Assembly (NCBI RefSeq): GCF_010389155.1
Contig: NC_057761.1
Location: 5,706,501 to 5,770,500 of the forward strand
Reading direction: 5' to 3'
DNA length: 64,000 bases
Origin: Erigeron canadensis
Taxonomy: Eukaryota > Streptophyta > Magnoliopsida > Asterales > Asteraceae
The number at the start of each line of letters is the position of its first letter. The stretch's first letter is position 1. Positions 1 to 11,065 of the stretch are shown in pieces. The translations under genes and the position numbers were made by a program. A model generated the notes under the pieces. It searched no databases. It was not told where the DNA came from and saw only the letters and a program-made list of their open reading frames with translations.

Positions 1-475
1 ATTTAATCACTACTTCAATCTAAACCCACCTTAGATCTGGGTTTTCGTTGTACCCGAGGGATGTGGCAGCTGGTGGTAACGATTCGTGGTGGTGGTTTCC
101 CGGAGTTGTGACACTGACAAAAAAGAAAGAGGGAGCAAAGACAGATGCCCCTTTATCTAACGGATGAGTGATGCTTACATCAAATATGGTAGGTATCCAT
201 TTGTGTGGGGAGAGATCGCTGGATATCAAAAATAATCAGTGGCCGAAAATTGCGGAAATTCACTTGAAAAAGGTATATAGATTTAATAATTTTCACACAA
301 AAAGATTAGATAATATTTTTTTCTATTTACTTGGAGATTCTTTTTGGGTGAAAGTAATTGCTTCTAATAATGGATGTGTTGTTTTTTGATTTAATTGTGA
401 AAGTAATTGGTTGTAATCATCGATGTGTTCTGTTTGGTTATGGATTAACACATAATGTATATGTATATATATATA
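1..475. other. intergenic, no gene seen
   Basis: AT-rich sequence. The short ORFs here have no recognisable domain, no intron signals joining them to a longer protein and no codon structure. A TA-rich microsatellite lies at about 455-475, directly before the first MITE. Confidence 0.6.
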
Positions 476-720
476 CCTTTATTTTGAGAACCCATTTTTT
501 TTTGTAAGAACCGTGAGAACTCCTAAATTTTATATTGGATCACTTGTTTTTATTGTTCATTAACATGTGAAACGTTATAAAAATATATGTTGTACAATAA
601 ATTTTTTTTTTCAAAACCTTATATAAAGTCGTTAGTCACATGTGAACAGAAAATGTGAACAAATATATAATTTAAGAGTTCTCATGATTCTTACAAAAAA
701 TAATGGTTCTCAAAATAAGG
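476..720. mobile_element. MITE family C, copy 1
   Basis: The ends are inverted copies: the left end reads CCTTTATTTTGAGAACCC and the right end GGTTCTCAAAATAAGG. The interior holds CACATGTGAA-type palindromic words and a run ending in the GAGTTCTCATGATTCTTAC type. A second copy is at about 4228-4553. It has no coding capacity. The class is unproved; the ends resemble those of family A (3730-4211), so A and C may share an autonomous parent. It is flanked by TA-rich sequence, so no target duplication can be read. Confidence 0.65.
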
Positions 721-1781
721 AAACTCTCTCTCTCTCTTTCTATATATATATATATACATTTGCGATGGAAAAACCCGATTGAAGTGAATCTGGGGTGGTT
801 TCTGGTGTATATATATATGGGTGGGAGGGTGTAAATGACTCAATTACCCCGCACGTGAGACGCACATGGGGGCATTAATGACTGTTGGACAGGTATGATA
901 TCACAGGGATACATTTCGCCACTTTTCACATGTTTATATTAAAGTTGCAAATGGTGTGATAACACAGAGACAAAAAATGCAATTCGTTCAATTTTATATT
1001 TTCTCTCTATCCACAAAAATGCCTAGAAAAAACACCAAAAACCTTTCACAACAACATTCATCACAACCGTCGTCATCTCGAGTGTAGATCAATGCCAATT
1101 TTAAAGCGCTTCTAACCATGGGATCTCCTCCATCTATGTCGTCTTCAAATGCGGTGGGCCAATTGAGCAACTATGGTCTAATAAACACATCGTATTCGAA
1201 CCAGTTAAATGAACAAATTTAACAAGGACAACAAGAATAGTTGGAAAAACAACAGTTTCAACAATTTCAAACGGCACAACAACAATTCCAAAGGCTAGCT
1301 ATTGATACAGATCCTCAAACGGCACGAACTAGTGTCGTTTCAGCAAAGGAAGATGTCGACAAATTAGCTGCACCGCCCAAACTATTGATTAAAAGGGGGA
1401 AAGAAATGGTGGCTATACAAAAGTGGTATGTTGCGAACAAGGTTAAAGAGGTTTAATTTAAGAGAAAATGATTATGACAGCTCTATGCGTTATCATTAGT
1501 AGCTTATTACATGCATAAAAACTAGTAATTTATACATAAAGAAACAACTCCTAAATTTTCGCATGACAAAGTATAATCTTTAATGCACTCAAATAGTCTA
1601 GTAAAAGTCGTCACTAATAACACTCTAATTTAATAAATAAATTTTGTTTTATAGAAAGAGAAATGAGAAAAAGAATAAAACAATTTCGTTCTAAAAAAAC
1701 AAATGTAAAAGGGAAATGTTCGTACGAAAAATACTCTTTTTAATCAAATTTCAGTCAAAATATTACAAGACAGATATCAAT
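721..1781. other. intergenic, no supported gene
   Basis: Starts with a CT/TA microsatellite (721-755). A stretch at about 1020-1456 has gene-like composition (glutamine-rich CAA runs, ATG at 1020) but is interrupted by stops at about 1087, 1219 and 1240, and no family is recognised. It could be an old gene or transposase fragment. The remainder is plain AT-rich sequence. Confidence 0.4.
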
Positions 1782-2430
1782 TAGGGCTGTCAATTTCGAC
1801 CCAACACGAACCTAACTCGAAAAAACAAGGTTAGGGTTGAGTATTTTTGACCCACCAACCCATCAACCTGATTTTTTATGGGTTTGGTTCGAGTTGGGTT
1901 GTTGGGTTGTCAGGTCGACCCGGCAACCCGATATCTTTAAAATAATTGAGTTATATATAATAACTCATACTCCATATTACACTAATCCATACGCCTCATT
2001 CTCATTTTCAATATTTCTAACCTAAAGTAACTTCAAATCTGAAATAAGAGGAGGATTCAAAATTTTGTGAGATGATAAATGATGTGGAATGAGACGGTAA
2101 GTTTATTAACATTGTGTAAAGTACTAACAATACCCTCGTATTTCTTTCTTTCTTTCTTGTACCATTCGTTTTCAGGTTATACCATCAATGATAAATCTTT
2201 ATATTGGTTGATTTGTCATATTTTATATTTATATATATTTGCTTATCAGGTCACATGGGTTGCGTCATGGGTTGGCGGGTTGTGGGTCAGGGTTGAAATT
2301 TCTGACCGTAACTCAACCCATGCGTCATGGGTTGGCGGGTTGTGGGTCAGGGTTGAATTTCTGACCTGAAACTTTTAGTGGGTTGGGTTACGGTCGGAGT
2401 TTTTCAACCTACCAACCCAAACCTTATACA
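1782..2430. mobile_element. hAT-like non-autonomous repeat, degraded
   Basis: Begins TAGGGCTGTCAATTTCGACC and is rich in CCAACCC/GGGTTGGG words on both strands, the composition of the plant repeat family that begins GGGCTGTCAA. Similar words occur at 41541-41940 and 52988-53340. The matching right terminus (TTGACAGCCC) is not seen, so the copy is truncated or diverged. The hAT assignment is from general resemblance only. Confidence 0.4.
2261..2367 (+). repeat. 60-bp tandem duplication
   Basis: The unit starting TGCGTCATGGGTTGGCGGGT occurs at 2261 and again at 2321, a period of exactly 60 bp. The second copy diverges after about 47 bp. It lies inside the GGGTTGGG-rich repeat and looks like a recent replication or unequal-exchange duplication. 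Confidence 0.85.
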
Positions 2431-3729
2431 ATCTTATTTATTTTAATTTAATATTTTCTTTATATATTTTATCTTTAACCATATCATTTATATATGTTCA
2501 TAGTGACAAGTTTTTTAGTTAAACATTTTTCTAAATTTTTTCGCTCCTTTATCTGTCTTTTTTTTTTTTTTTTTATGGTCGAACCTCAAATTATTATTTA
2601 TAAAATTAATATTTTGGGTAGCTCATCTATTGATTGTACTCGTAAGAATTTATTACCAAATAATGATCACTTTTGAGCGTACGATAAAGGCACTAGTCAT
2701 ATATATAGTACGAAGTTACTAGTATTTATTATCCCAAATTCCCAACGTTTTCATTTCCTTATATAAAAGTATTTATGTAATATATGTTGCTATGATTGGT
2801 TATTTACTATAATCGTATCCACACGATGCTATGTGTTATGTGTAGTATGGTTTATAAAAGAATTTAAATTTTGGTGTGGATCTACTTTAAAAATATAATA
2901 CGTAACTTTAGTAAGTTCATGCCACATGCCAAGGCAATAGTGTTCGTCGACCGGTTATTGTTGGGTTTGGATTATGTGACACACGGGTATACATATAATT
3001 ATACAGATATTTTGTGCTTTTCATATATTATTGGAATGGAATTGAATAGTGAAAGAAATGATTGTATAAAATGAATATATATATATATATAGCATATATA
3101 AGGTGTGATTATTAAAGGAGTTTAGATTATCCGCATCAGTTCAGGATATCTTTCTAACAAACATCCTAATCAACATGCTACGTCAGCTTTTCATCCATTC
3201 TTCCCACAAACACTTTTTACCCACAACAATAATATATTTATCCTTCTTACAAACAACCAAATAAATTACAAAGTAACTTTTGTTTTTGACTTTTATCTCT
3301 CCTCATTCTTTCTCATCATTCTCTACAAGCAACCATGGATGGACATCCTCCATATCACCACCCACATCAATAGTCTTTCTATAAACACCCTCCATGTCAC
3401 CACAAATTTTATATGGACATTCTTGTTGTGGATGGTCTTATGTTCTTAATTTATTCAACACGTTACTACCGATCATTTTTTTTTTATTTAAAAAAAAGAC
3501 CGATCATTTCAAATACTATTGATGTTGATTATCTTCTTAGATATATGAGTGTAATTTTCTATCTACATTTTTACGTCAACTTCATCCTATATGTATTATT
3601 CTTAAACATATATACAAAAAATCTATTGTAACTTGTTGACGTAGTGATCTTTGATTGTGTCACTTAATTAAATCTTTTTTTCAGCTACATAAATATTATT
3701 ATTAAAAATAGATGAATATATATATATAT
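2431..3729. other. intergenic, no gene seen
   Basis: AT-rich sequence with poly-T (about 2558-2574) and TA runs (3074-3092 and 3717-3729). Small ORFs at 2494, 2871 and 3413 show no domain. 3100-3420 has MITE-like wording (ATTAAAGGAGTTTAGATTAT) but no second arm was found. Confidence 0.5.
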
Positions 3730-4211
3730 GGTAAAGTTATTTTGATAATTTTTTTTGCGAGAACTTTTGAAAACTTTTCAAATCAAGTCCAACAGATGAT
3801 TGTTCTTTACATGAAAATTGTTTTTTAATTGTTTTCTGAATAACTTATGTGTAATTTTGAAATTTATAATTGTGTGGAGCATGGATTATCATCCGTTAAA
3901 CAATTATGTGGAGATTTTGATTCTTAATCACATGTGCAAGAATATTGCTATGATCACATGTATGCAAGTCGATCACATGTAATCATAGCAATATTCGTGC
4001 ACATGTGATCAAGAATCCAAATCTCCACATAATTATATAACATATAATAATACATGCCTCCATACAATTATAAACTTCAAAATTACACATAAGTTATTCA
4101 GAAAACAATCAAAAAACAATTTTCATGTAAAGAATAATCATCGGTTGGGCTTGATTTAAAAAGTTCTCAAAGGTTCTTGCACAAAAAATGGTTCTCAAAA
4201 TAACTTTTCAC
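3730..4211. mobile_element. long foldback MITE, family A copy 1
   Basis: Almost the whole 482 bp is one imperfect inverted repeat. The left arm opens GGTAAAGTTATTTTGATAAT and the right arm closes GGTTCTCAAAATAACTTTTC; inner words such as TTGCTATGATCACATGT and its complement are mirrored around a centre near 3970. Other copies are at 47123-47457 and 47522-47995. There is no coding capacity. TA repeats flank both sides, so the target duplication cannot be read. Transcription would give a long hairpin RNA, a typical substrate for Dicer-like enzymes. Confidence 0.85.
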
Positions 4212-4227
4212 TATATATATATGAAAA

Positions 4228-4553
4228 GTTTCCTTATATTGAGAACCATTTTTTTATAGGAACCATGAGAACTCTTTAACAAATGTTTTTTTTGTTCATT
4301 CACATGTGAAATGATATAAAAATGTCTGTTGTTGAAGAAACTTTTTGAAGAAACCTTCAAAATAGCATTTTGTGAAAGAATTTGTTCACATGTGACAAAC
4401 GACTATATATAAAGTTTTGAAAAAAATTTCTTCTGCAACATATATTTTTATAACGTTTCACATGTGAATGGAAAAAAAAAACATGTGATTTAATATAAAA
4501 ATTAAGACTTCTCACGGTTTTTTTAAAAAAAAAAAAAAGTTTTCAAAATAAAG
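4228..4553. mobile_element. MITE family C, copy 2
   Basis: Left end TTTCCTTATATTGAGAACCA and right end TTTTCAAAATAAAGATC are inverted partners and match the ends at 476-720. It begins only about 17 bp after the family A foldback element, so two MITEs sit back to back. The centre has CACATGTGAA words in both orientations. Confidence 0.6.
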
Positions 4554-4924
4554 ATCCTCTATCTATGAATAGGAAATAATATTAAGCTCAAAATTTATCA
4601 TTAAAAAAAATATTATTAGGAAATGAAAATACAGCTCAAGACGAGCTGATTAAAGTGATTTTTGTTAGTTTTAGCGATCGATAACTTTCTCCTACTACTT
4701 CGTACTTCCATAAAGCGACAAGTGTGTCTTTCATAATAAATTCTTAACACATACTTCCAACTAATTGATTTAAATGGGTTTCTATAAATTAAATATTAAA
4801 TATTATTACTATACGAGTATTTAGTAATTAATTAAAATTAAATAGGTGTGCCTATGAAATGTTCGTAGCTACAAAAGAAAATATAAATAAGTTAACAGAA
4901 TGTCGTGGGAAATTCATGTATACG

Positions 4925-5242
4925 TATCTATATCTATAATCTATATCTATAATTTCCCTTATAATGCAAACTGAACCATTTATTCTTAAGCAATTAAGAA
5001 ATTACCCCTCTTCTTTTTACATCTTTAATTTATATATCACATGCTTAATTAGACTAAGATAACATAACATATCTATATTATTCTTTGTGAAATTATTTAC
5101 AATATAAATCTCTTAATTTTTAAAATAATTAAACCAATAATTAATCAATAACTTTTACATTAATAATACATCTCTACCCCATTGTCGACGCCACTGCCAA
5201 CACTAAACACCGTCGCTGCATTGCGTGCGGTTACCATTCTAG
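4925..5242 (+). mobile_element. short Helitron, family H1
   Basis: The 3' end has the Helitron signature: a short GC-rich hairpin region (GCATTGCGTGCGG) then CCATTCTAG ending at 5242, followed by host T. The body shares words with 7190-7497 and 42940-43212 (TTGTGAAATTATTTACAAT, ACATTAATAATAC, then an ACCGTCGCTGCATTG block). The 5' end is one of several TCTATATCTATAA repeats near 4928-4948; the exact base is not fixed. Non-coding and non-autonomous. Confidence 0.6.
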
Positions 5243-6531
5243 TACAGTAGTATACAAAACAACTACATTTACAAAGTTATAGTAGTCTTCAGTAGGATTT
5301 GTTTTTATATAAAAATAAAGATTGATCGACCGACCGACACAAAAATAGAAATGAAGTACTTCATTAATTATTTCATGCAATTAATTGTATAGACTAGAAA
5401 TGGTATATTAGCATATGATTAGAAATCGTAAAATTAAAATTCTGGCATACAAGATACATTATAACGGCCGGGAGATGTATGGATATATAATTTTTATTGT
5501 GTTAATTTGGTCTTTAATTTACTACAGAAAAATTAACAGCGTCATTTTTTGCTCGCTCGTCTTTTTTCTTTTCACGTAAAAATGTGGTTCGAGTAAAACT
5601 TTAGTTTTTACTTTACATTCTAGAATAACTGTATAGGCACATGCATTGTAACTTGATTGATGATGTGATATATATGGCGTATTATGGTCTAAAACTTTTT
5701 TGGAATAATACTACGTCGATTCAAATATGTCCAATCAATATAATTGGAAGTTTACTTTTTACAGTGTTTTTTGCTTTTAAAAATATCCATATTTAGGCTC
5801 ATCTATTCGTTTGTCTTGATATATATGTGGTGTAAGGTCGATCAATTGTAGCTAGACAACTTTACTAGTATTCATAACCCATCATGACGAAGCTACACAA
5901 TAAAAGAGATGATAAACATAATCTTTTAAGATATTTTTGTAACAACGTTCAAATAGAGGACACCCTCTAGAGCATGTACAAAAGTTTATTACATTCATAA
6001 ATAATTTACACACATTTTATATAATTAATTATTTTTTAAATTCAAAGACTATAACTCAAAGTATGAATCTTGATGCATGTACATAGTAAACTCGATCTTA
6101 TGTATATATCACCTAGCTAATTTACTATATTTTCATTTCTCTAGATATTATTAATTAGAAAGAAAAAAAAAGTTAATGTGTTATATTAAAAAAATGACAA
6201 TAGGGTTGTTTGAATATATAGAACATTTTATAGTAAGGATTGCCGAACCATATCTATAAAAATCAATGCGTGTTTAGGTTACATGTGAGTATGTGGCAAA
6301 GCAGTTGAGAAGGTGAAAGTTGATTTCTCTCATTTAATGAAACCATGATAATATATACGTGAACAAATCTAACTACATACTTTTCGAAGAACTACAAAGG
6401 ATAATACATACACTTGTAACATGGACCTAAACATTATTATATTATAATTTATAAAATTATAATAATATAATAATAATATTTATAGTAGTAACCAACCTTT
6501 GTTTTGAAGTTTAAATTTTAGCAGGTTTTAT
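5243..6531. other. intergenic, no gene seen
   Basis: AT-rich, no ORF of note, no splice-linked coding segments. A palindromic AATAATAT tract lies near 6437-6482. Confidence 0.5.
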
Positions 6532-6720
6532 GGGATGGAGATTCTCTCAAGTTACTTTCAATTTGAGGGGTTAAGTTAAAAGTTTCTTAGCCTTTAGATG
6601 AAATTTAAGGGTTAAGATGCAATAATGATCTTTTAATCTTGGTCCTTGATTTTCATTCAATGGTCAAGATCCCCTCAACTTAACTCAAATTGGAGTTTCA
6701 ACTTGAGGGAATCCTGGTCC
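6532..6720. mobile_element. MITE-like inverted repeat, family E
   Basis: The left end (GGGATGGAGATTCTCTCAAG) pairs with the complement of the right end (CTTGAGGGAATCCTGGTCC). Inner words TTTCAATTTGAG and CTCAAATTGGAG are also mirrored. No internal gene and no clear target duplication. Only one copy in the window. Confidence 0.5.
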
Positions 6721-7189
6721 GTTTTCATGTCTTTAGAAAGAAGTCCGGTTTCAATCTTGGCCGTTAGTGAATATTTAAGATTATATTTCGTATAGTTTAC
6801 GAGTATATATGTCTTTTTTTACCAATCAATTAGTTAAATTAAACAACGTAGTATTCTTTATGTGACCCATCCTTTTCATATCATCAATTAAGGCTCAGAT
6901 ATAGTAAAGACTTTCAGAAGGTCCCCCATCTCCTTTTCCAAATTAAAACACTCAACATCGTACAAACGCGACATTAAGTAGAAGTATTCAATGTAGTTTA
7001 AGATAGATAAGAACATGGTTAGCTTTCACATTGTGACTATTTTGATCGAGTATATGTAAACTCCGTATAATTATTATATTTTTACATATGACGCTTTGTT
7101 AAATTAAAAATATCATATATGAATTGACAATTTGACATTAATATATATAAAATATATAAATAAACTAAACCTAATCTAACTATCTAATA
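6721..7189. other. intergenic, nothing recognised
   Basis: AT-rich sequence without coding signals or clear repeat ends. Confidence 0.5.
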
Positions 7190-7497
7190 AAACAAATCAG
7201 TCTTTCTTTCTTTCCTTAAACTTTATGTCTTTGGAAAATCAAAAATATTCTTCTTTCTTTATTCATTAATTTAAACATCTTCATTTAATATATCTATAAT
7301 ACCCTTTGTGAAATAATTTAAGGTATAGATCTCTCAATATTTAAAATAACTATAATATCACATTTAATATCAATTACTTTTATATTCACCACCATCGTTG
7401 CCCATCACCGTCCCCACAACCGCTCCCACCACCGTCACCACTACAGCCTCCCCATTACTACCCCCACCGTCGCTGCATTGTTCGAGCATAATTCTAG
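7190..7497 (+). mobile_element. short Helitron, family H1
   Basis: Same family as 4925-5242 and 42940-43212: shared words TTTAAACATCTTCATTTAAT, CCCTTTGTGAAATAATTTA and a C-rich CACCACCGTCACC tract before CCGTCGCTGCATTG. The 3' end is CTAG at 7494-7497 followed by T. The terminal hairpin is degraded (CATTGTTCGAGCAT) compared with the other copies. The 5' boundary is approximate. Confidence 0.6.
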
Positions 7498-7532
7498 TTT
7501 TTTTTAACTAAAACTGGAAGCTTTTAATCTCA

Positions 7533-7608
7533 TTAACTACTTAGTTTATTATCAAGATTGAATTTCAAAATTAACTACTTAGTTTATTATCAAGATTGAA
7601 TTTCAAAA
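7533..7608 (+). repeat. 38-bp perfect tandem duplication
   Basis: The unit beginning TTAACTACTTAGTTTATTAT is at 7533-7570 and repeats at 7571-7608 with no visible difference, so it is a recent event. Confidence 0.9.
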
Positions 7609-8619
7609 TGTTAGGAAGTTCTTGATCGGTTAAACACTATCAATTTCAAAGTTAATATTTTACCCTCTCTTAGGGCCTGTTTTGTTTTTGTACTCGTTAG
7701 GTTCTGAATGTATTAAGTGACTGAATGTATAAATAATGTTTGTATACATTAAGTAAAAAATAAGTATTTGACGGTTATTTTTGTTTATTAAGTCAAAAAA
7801 AGAACATGAAATTTAACTGAATGCATTATGTTCTTAATTATTAAGTCTATTATAGAAAAAAAGAACAAGGTCTCGGTATATATATATTGAAAAGATGTAT
7901 TTTAATTTGAATCATTTGTCACTCAATTTAGGCTTAAATTTTCTTAATAACCAGGTTCCGACTACTATAAAATGGCTTGTTTGAAAAAAAAAAAAAAACT
8001 TTGTATATACCAGAACTCGAACTCATATTTAAATTAATGAATAAGACTCCAAGACTCACCCACTTAATTTGGGTTCTCAATTCATGATCGAGTTACTGCA
8101 TCTCCACTTTAATATCGTGTTAAAATCAAAATTGGCGACATCAATACGACTGTGATATGTCCAAACTATATTTAGAATTAATTTTCCAATTAAAGGCTTT
8201 ATTGGTAGGAAATTTTGCCCGTACAATGCATTCTATGTAACAACATAACGTCTAGTGGTGTTGATCGAACTCTTTAAATCATGGTCATTTAGAAGATGAC
8301 TCAAATTAAAAAAACCATCAGATATCATTCATAATTTCTAAAAGTAAACGCAACGAAATGCCCAAAATCTTAAAAGAGCATATTGTATATATATATCTCT
8401 TATTTTGTTTTTTAAACGGTCAAGGAATGTAGCTTGAGTACCCATAGTTACCGAATGGTGAAAGGCGATCCTTACCCGCACCCACGTAACACACACAACG
8501 TTAGGTAGCCAAAACACAGTGTCTCCAGATCCAAAGAACAGCGGCGACAAAGACTCGCTACGTTGTTAAACAATCCATTTTGTCTAATTGGGGGACTTGA
8601 ATTTCCTCAAGCACTCCCC
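7609..8619. other. intergenic, repeat fragments only
   Basis: 7675-7870 has hAT/MITE-like wording (GGGCCTGTTTTGTTTTTGTA at the left) but no convincing right terminus. Around 8010-8060 the minus strand has a B-box-like GAGTTCGAGTTCTGG word, a weak hint of an old SINE. No gene is supported. Confidence 0.4.
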
Positions 8620-8963
8620 GTTGCTTTACTTGGACTGTTTGTACAGTTAGGGCGCGTTTGGTTCACATAATGTTTTGATAAGGAATGAAATTTGTTAAAG
8701 GAATTAGATTCTGAAAGAATGAAATTTGATTGAAAGTTTTTTGTTTTTTGAAAATTCAAGAGAGATAAAGAATGAAATTTATCCAATAACGTCCCAAGGA
8801 GTAGATATTCCACCAATGAATGAATGTTTACATTCCAAACGAATGAAATTTCATCATCTTTTGACAACTAAACGTAATTTAATTTCAATTCTATCATATT
8901 ACATCAAAATATGTGAACCAAACACGACCTGTTGCTTTACAATTGGACTGTTTGTACAGTTAG
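8620..8963. mobile_element. MITE flanked by a 31-33-bp direct repeat
   Basis: The element at 8650-8930 has inverted ends: GGGCGCGTTTGGTTCACAT on the left, ATGTGAACCAAACACGACCT on the right. Mirrored internal words include GAATGAAATTTG. Directly outside, GTTGCTTTAC then TTGGACTGTTTGTACAGTTAG is present on both sides (8620-8650 and 8931-8963, the right copy with two extra bases). Such ends occur in plant hAT and Harbinger-type MITEs, whose target duplications are far shorter, so the long flanking repeat needs another explanation. No transposase gene. Confidence 0.75.
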
Positions 8964-9489
8964 TAATTAAACAACTACGAGTATTTGCATCATCAACTAC
9001 GTGTGATCATCATATATATAATCCTAACAATATATAATGATCGATCTACGGGATTTTGCCTAGCATGTTCTCATCGATCAGGTAATTAGGCACCTCTGCT
9101 TTGAATAATTAATCTTTTGTTGTCCTACTTCACTTGTTTAATATCTTTATTACTTCAATATTTATGTGCGATGTATGATTTTACTTAATTTTGCTCATTA
9201 ATTTGCTGCGTAGCTAGGTTTTTAAACTTATAGTAGTGTTTTTTCTTTTACTCGTTATATTTAATATGATATTTTGGTAGGAGAAGTTGTAGTTTTCTTG
9301 ATTGTTATTTTATTTTTAAGTATAGCAATGTTATATATATGTTGATGTGTTTATCTCTAAACTTTATTTGTTGGTTATTTATAATGTACTAATTATTATT
9401 TTTCACATGATATTTATTTATGTGGTTATTAACTTCAAGTCTAATCATGTTTTAGTTATGTATTGATTGATATATATATATATATATAT
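8964..9489. other. intergenic, no gene seen
   Basis: AT-rich; ends in a TA microsatellite (about 9470-9490) into which the next Helitron is inserted. Confidence 0.5.
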
Positions 9490-9490
9490 A

Positions 9491-10073
9491 CTAGTGATCA
9501 GGTCCGTCCAATGGACGGGTAGTCTCAAAATATATTAATTAAAGCTAAAAAATTAGATTTTCAAATATATTAAATAGATGTACCGAAATCAACTTGAAAA
9601 TTTGCTAGTTGAAGAGCCACTCCATCGGTCAAAATACTCCAAAAATTATCCGCCCAACGAAGAAATATACGAAAATTAACTCCATATGAATATTGATTTC
9701 AGTTTACCCATTTTTTTTCAACTTTAGTTAAATAAAAAATTTATAGTTTTTTATATTCTAAATGTGTAAACTATATATATAAAAGTATAATTACATATAA
9801 ATTAGGTTAAAGTGTAAATTGGTGATGGAAAATCAAAAAGTGTAAGTTAATTATTTTAAATTGGGTTGGTGATGGAAAACTAAAAAGTGTAAATTAATTG
9901 TTTTAGATTGGGGTTAAAGTGTAAATTGGTGATGGAAAACCAAAAAGTGTAAATTAATTTAGATTAATATTAAGAAAAATTAGAGGATTAATAAGGAGGG
10001 AGGATTAAACTCAAGGAGGTGGATTAGGGGTGCCAAGTGTACCCCCAACCCCCTCTTTTAGTTATATTATAGA
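9491..10073 (-). mobile_element. short Helitron, family H2
   Basis: Read on the minus strand, the element starts TCTATAATATAACTAAAAG at 10073 after a host A, and ends at 9491 with CTAG followed by host T. The 3' hairpin just inside is CCGTCC-ATT-GGACGG. These are the standard Helitron marks: TC start, hairpin, CTRR end, A/T target, no target duplication. Internally, GTGTAAATTGGTGATGGAAA and variants repeat about three times (9808-9960). A related fragment is at about 17025-17110. Non-coding. Confidence 0.8.
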
Positions 10074-10084
10074 TAGATATGGGG

Positions 10085-10262
10085 AAGGGAAGGTGGTGCT
10101 GTTAGGCACCTAAGTTGGGTGAAATCTCTCTCACATGCTAATTTTTTAATCCATGAAAAGCATGGGGGGCCATCATTTATTCATTATAAATTATGGATTA
10201 AAAAATTAGCATGTGAGGGGGATTTCACCCAAGTTGGGTGGTGCTGTCTCACACCTTCACTT
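10085..10262. mobile_element. foldback MITE, family B copy 1
   Basis: The left arm has ACCTAAGTTGGGTGAAAT and CTCACATGCTAATTTTTTAA; the right arm has their complements (TTAAAAAATTAGCATGTGAG, ATTTCACCCAAGTTGGGTGG). The loop is about 40 bp. It begins some 12 bp outside the Helitron's 5' end, and copy 2 follows almost at once. Confidence 0.8.
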
Positions 10263-10267
10263 TTCCC

Positions 10268-10440
10268 ATATATATATATGGAAGAGAATATGAGGCTGTT
10301 AGACAACCTAAGTTGGGTGAAAAACCCTTTACATAACTTTTTTTTAAACCATAAAAATCATGTGGCCAAGCATTTATTTAAAATATTAAAATATTGGTAT
10401 GTGAGAGTTTTTCACCCAAGTTGGGTGCATAACAGCCCCA
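10268..10440. mobile_element. foldback MITE, family B copy 2
   Basis: Same family as 10085-10262: left arm ACCTAAGTTGGGTGAAAAAC, right arm TTTTTCACCCAAGTTGGGTG, ending near CATAACAGCCCC. It is about 5 bp from copy 1 across a TATATATA spacer. The arms differ enough between copies for separate insertions into TA-rich DNA to be more likely than one tandem duplication. Confidence 0.75.
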
Positions 10441-10448
10441 TGCTCGCT

Positions 10449-10479
<31 letters not shown>

Positions 10480-10820
10480 GGGCTGGGTATTGTAAAACAA
10501 GTATTAAAGTAAAACAAATAAGATAAGATATTGACTTTTAGATCATGGTTAAATTGATGCACAATAATTCACGAAGCAACTGATGTACGATGATTTTCAT
10601 GATACACAGTGATTATCACTGAAGAAAAATCTATTATTTTTTTTATTTTATTTTAATTAATAGTTGTTATATTTTACCTAATATATATATATATATATAT
10701 CTTACAAGTCTTGAATATTAGATGTTTAGTAAATTCTAATCTTCATGAATGTCAATAAACAAAATGCAAGTTAAAGAAAAAACAAAAAAGGTTAATACTA
10801 CAAAATGACCTATTGTGTAC

Positions 10821-11053
10821 CTGTCCATTCTTTGTCTCAATCTTGTCAAGAACTTAGCATGATCTTCATCCACAGCCTCAAGTAGAGTACTACTATTCAT
10901 TAACTTCTTATCATGCACACCAATTATATCTCCACCACCGCGGATATGATCTCCATCATCACGGTCATCGTGCTGCCAACCACGATAGCCAAGCAAATCA
11001 CCTAGTTTCGAAGAACCACCATTGCGGTCCTTCATTGGAACCGCCGTTACCAT
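10821..11053 (-). pseudogene. probable PDR-type ABCG transporter first-exon fragment
   Basis: An ATG at 11053 (minus strand) opens 77 codons that end in a good splice donor (GGACAG then GTACAC, at 10821/10820). The last part, EAVDEDHAKFLTRLRQRMDR, resembles the segment before the nucleotide-binding domain of plant pleiotropic-drug-resistance ABCG proteins, where E-D-x-x-F-L-x-R/K-L-x-x-R-I-D-R is typical and, as I recall, an intron often follows. Nothing downstream on the minus strand (10480-10735) continues the transporter, which is normally about 1,400 aa. If the family call is right this is a detached exon, left by deletion or carried by a mobile element. The residues before it (Gly/Asp/Arg-rich) are not diagnostic. 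It could instead be an unrelated small gene. Confidence 0.4.
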
Positions 11054-11065
11054 AGCTAGGGTCAA

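Noticed and set aside
1020..1456. Possible glutamine-rich gene
   Set aside because: Interrupted by several stops, no splice pattern that joins the pieces, and no family recognised. Kept only as a remark in the intergenic entry.
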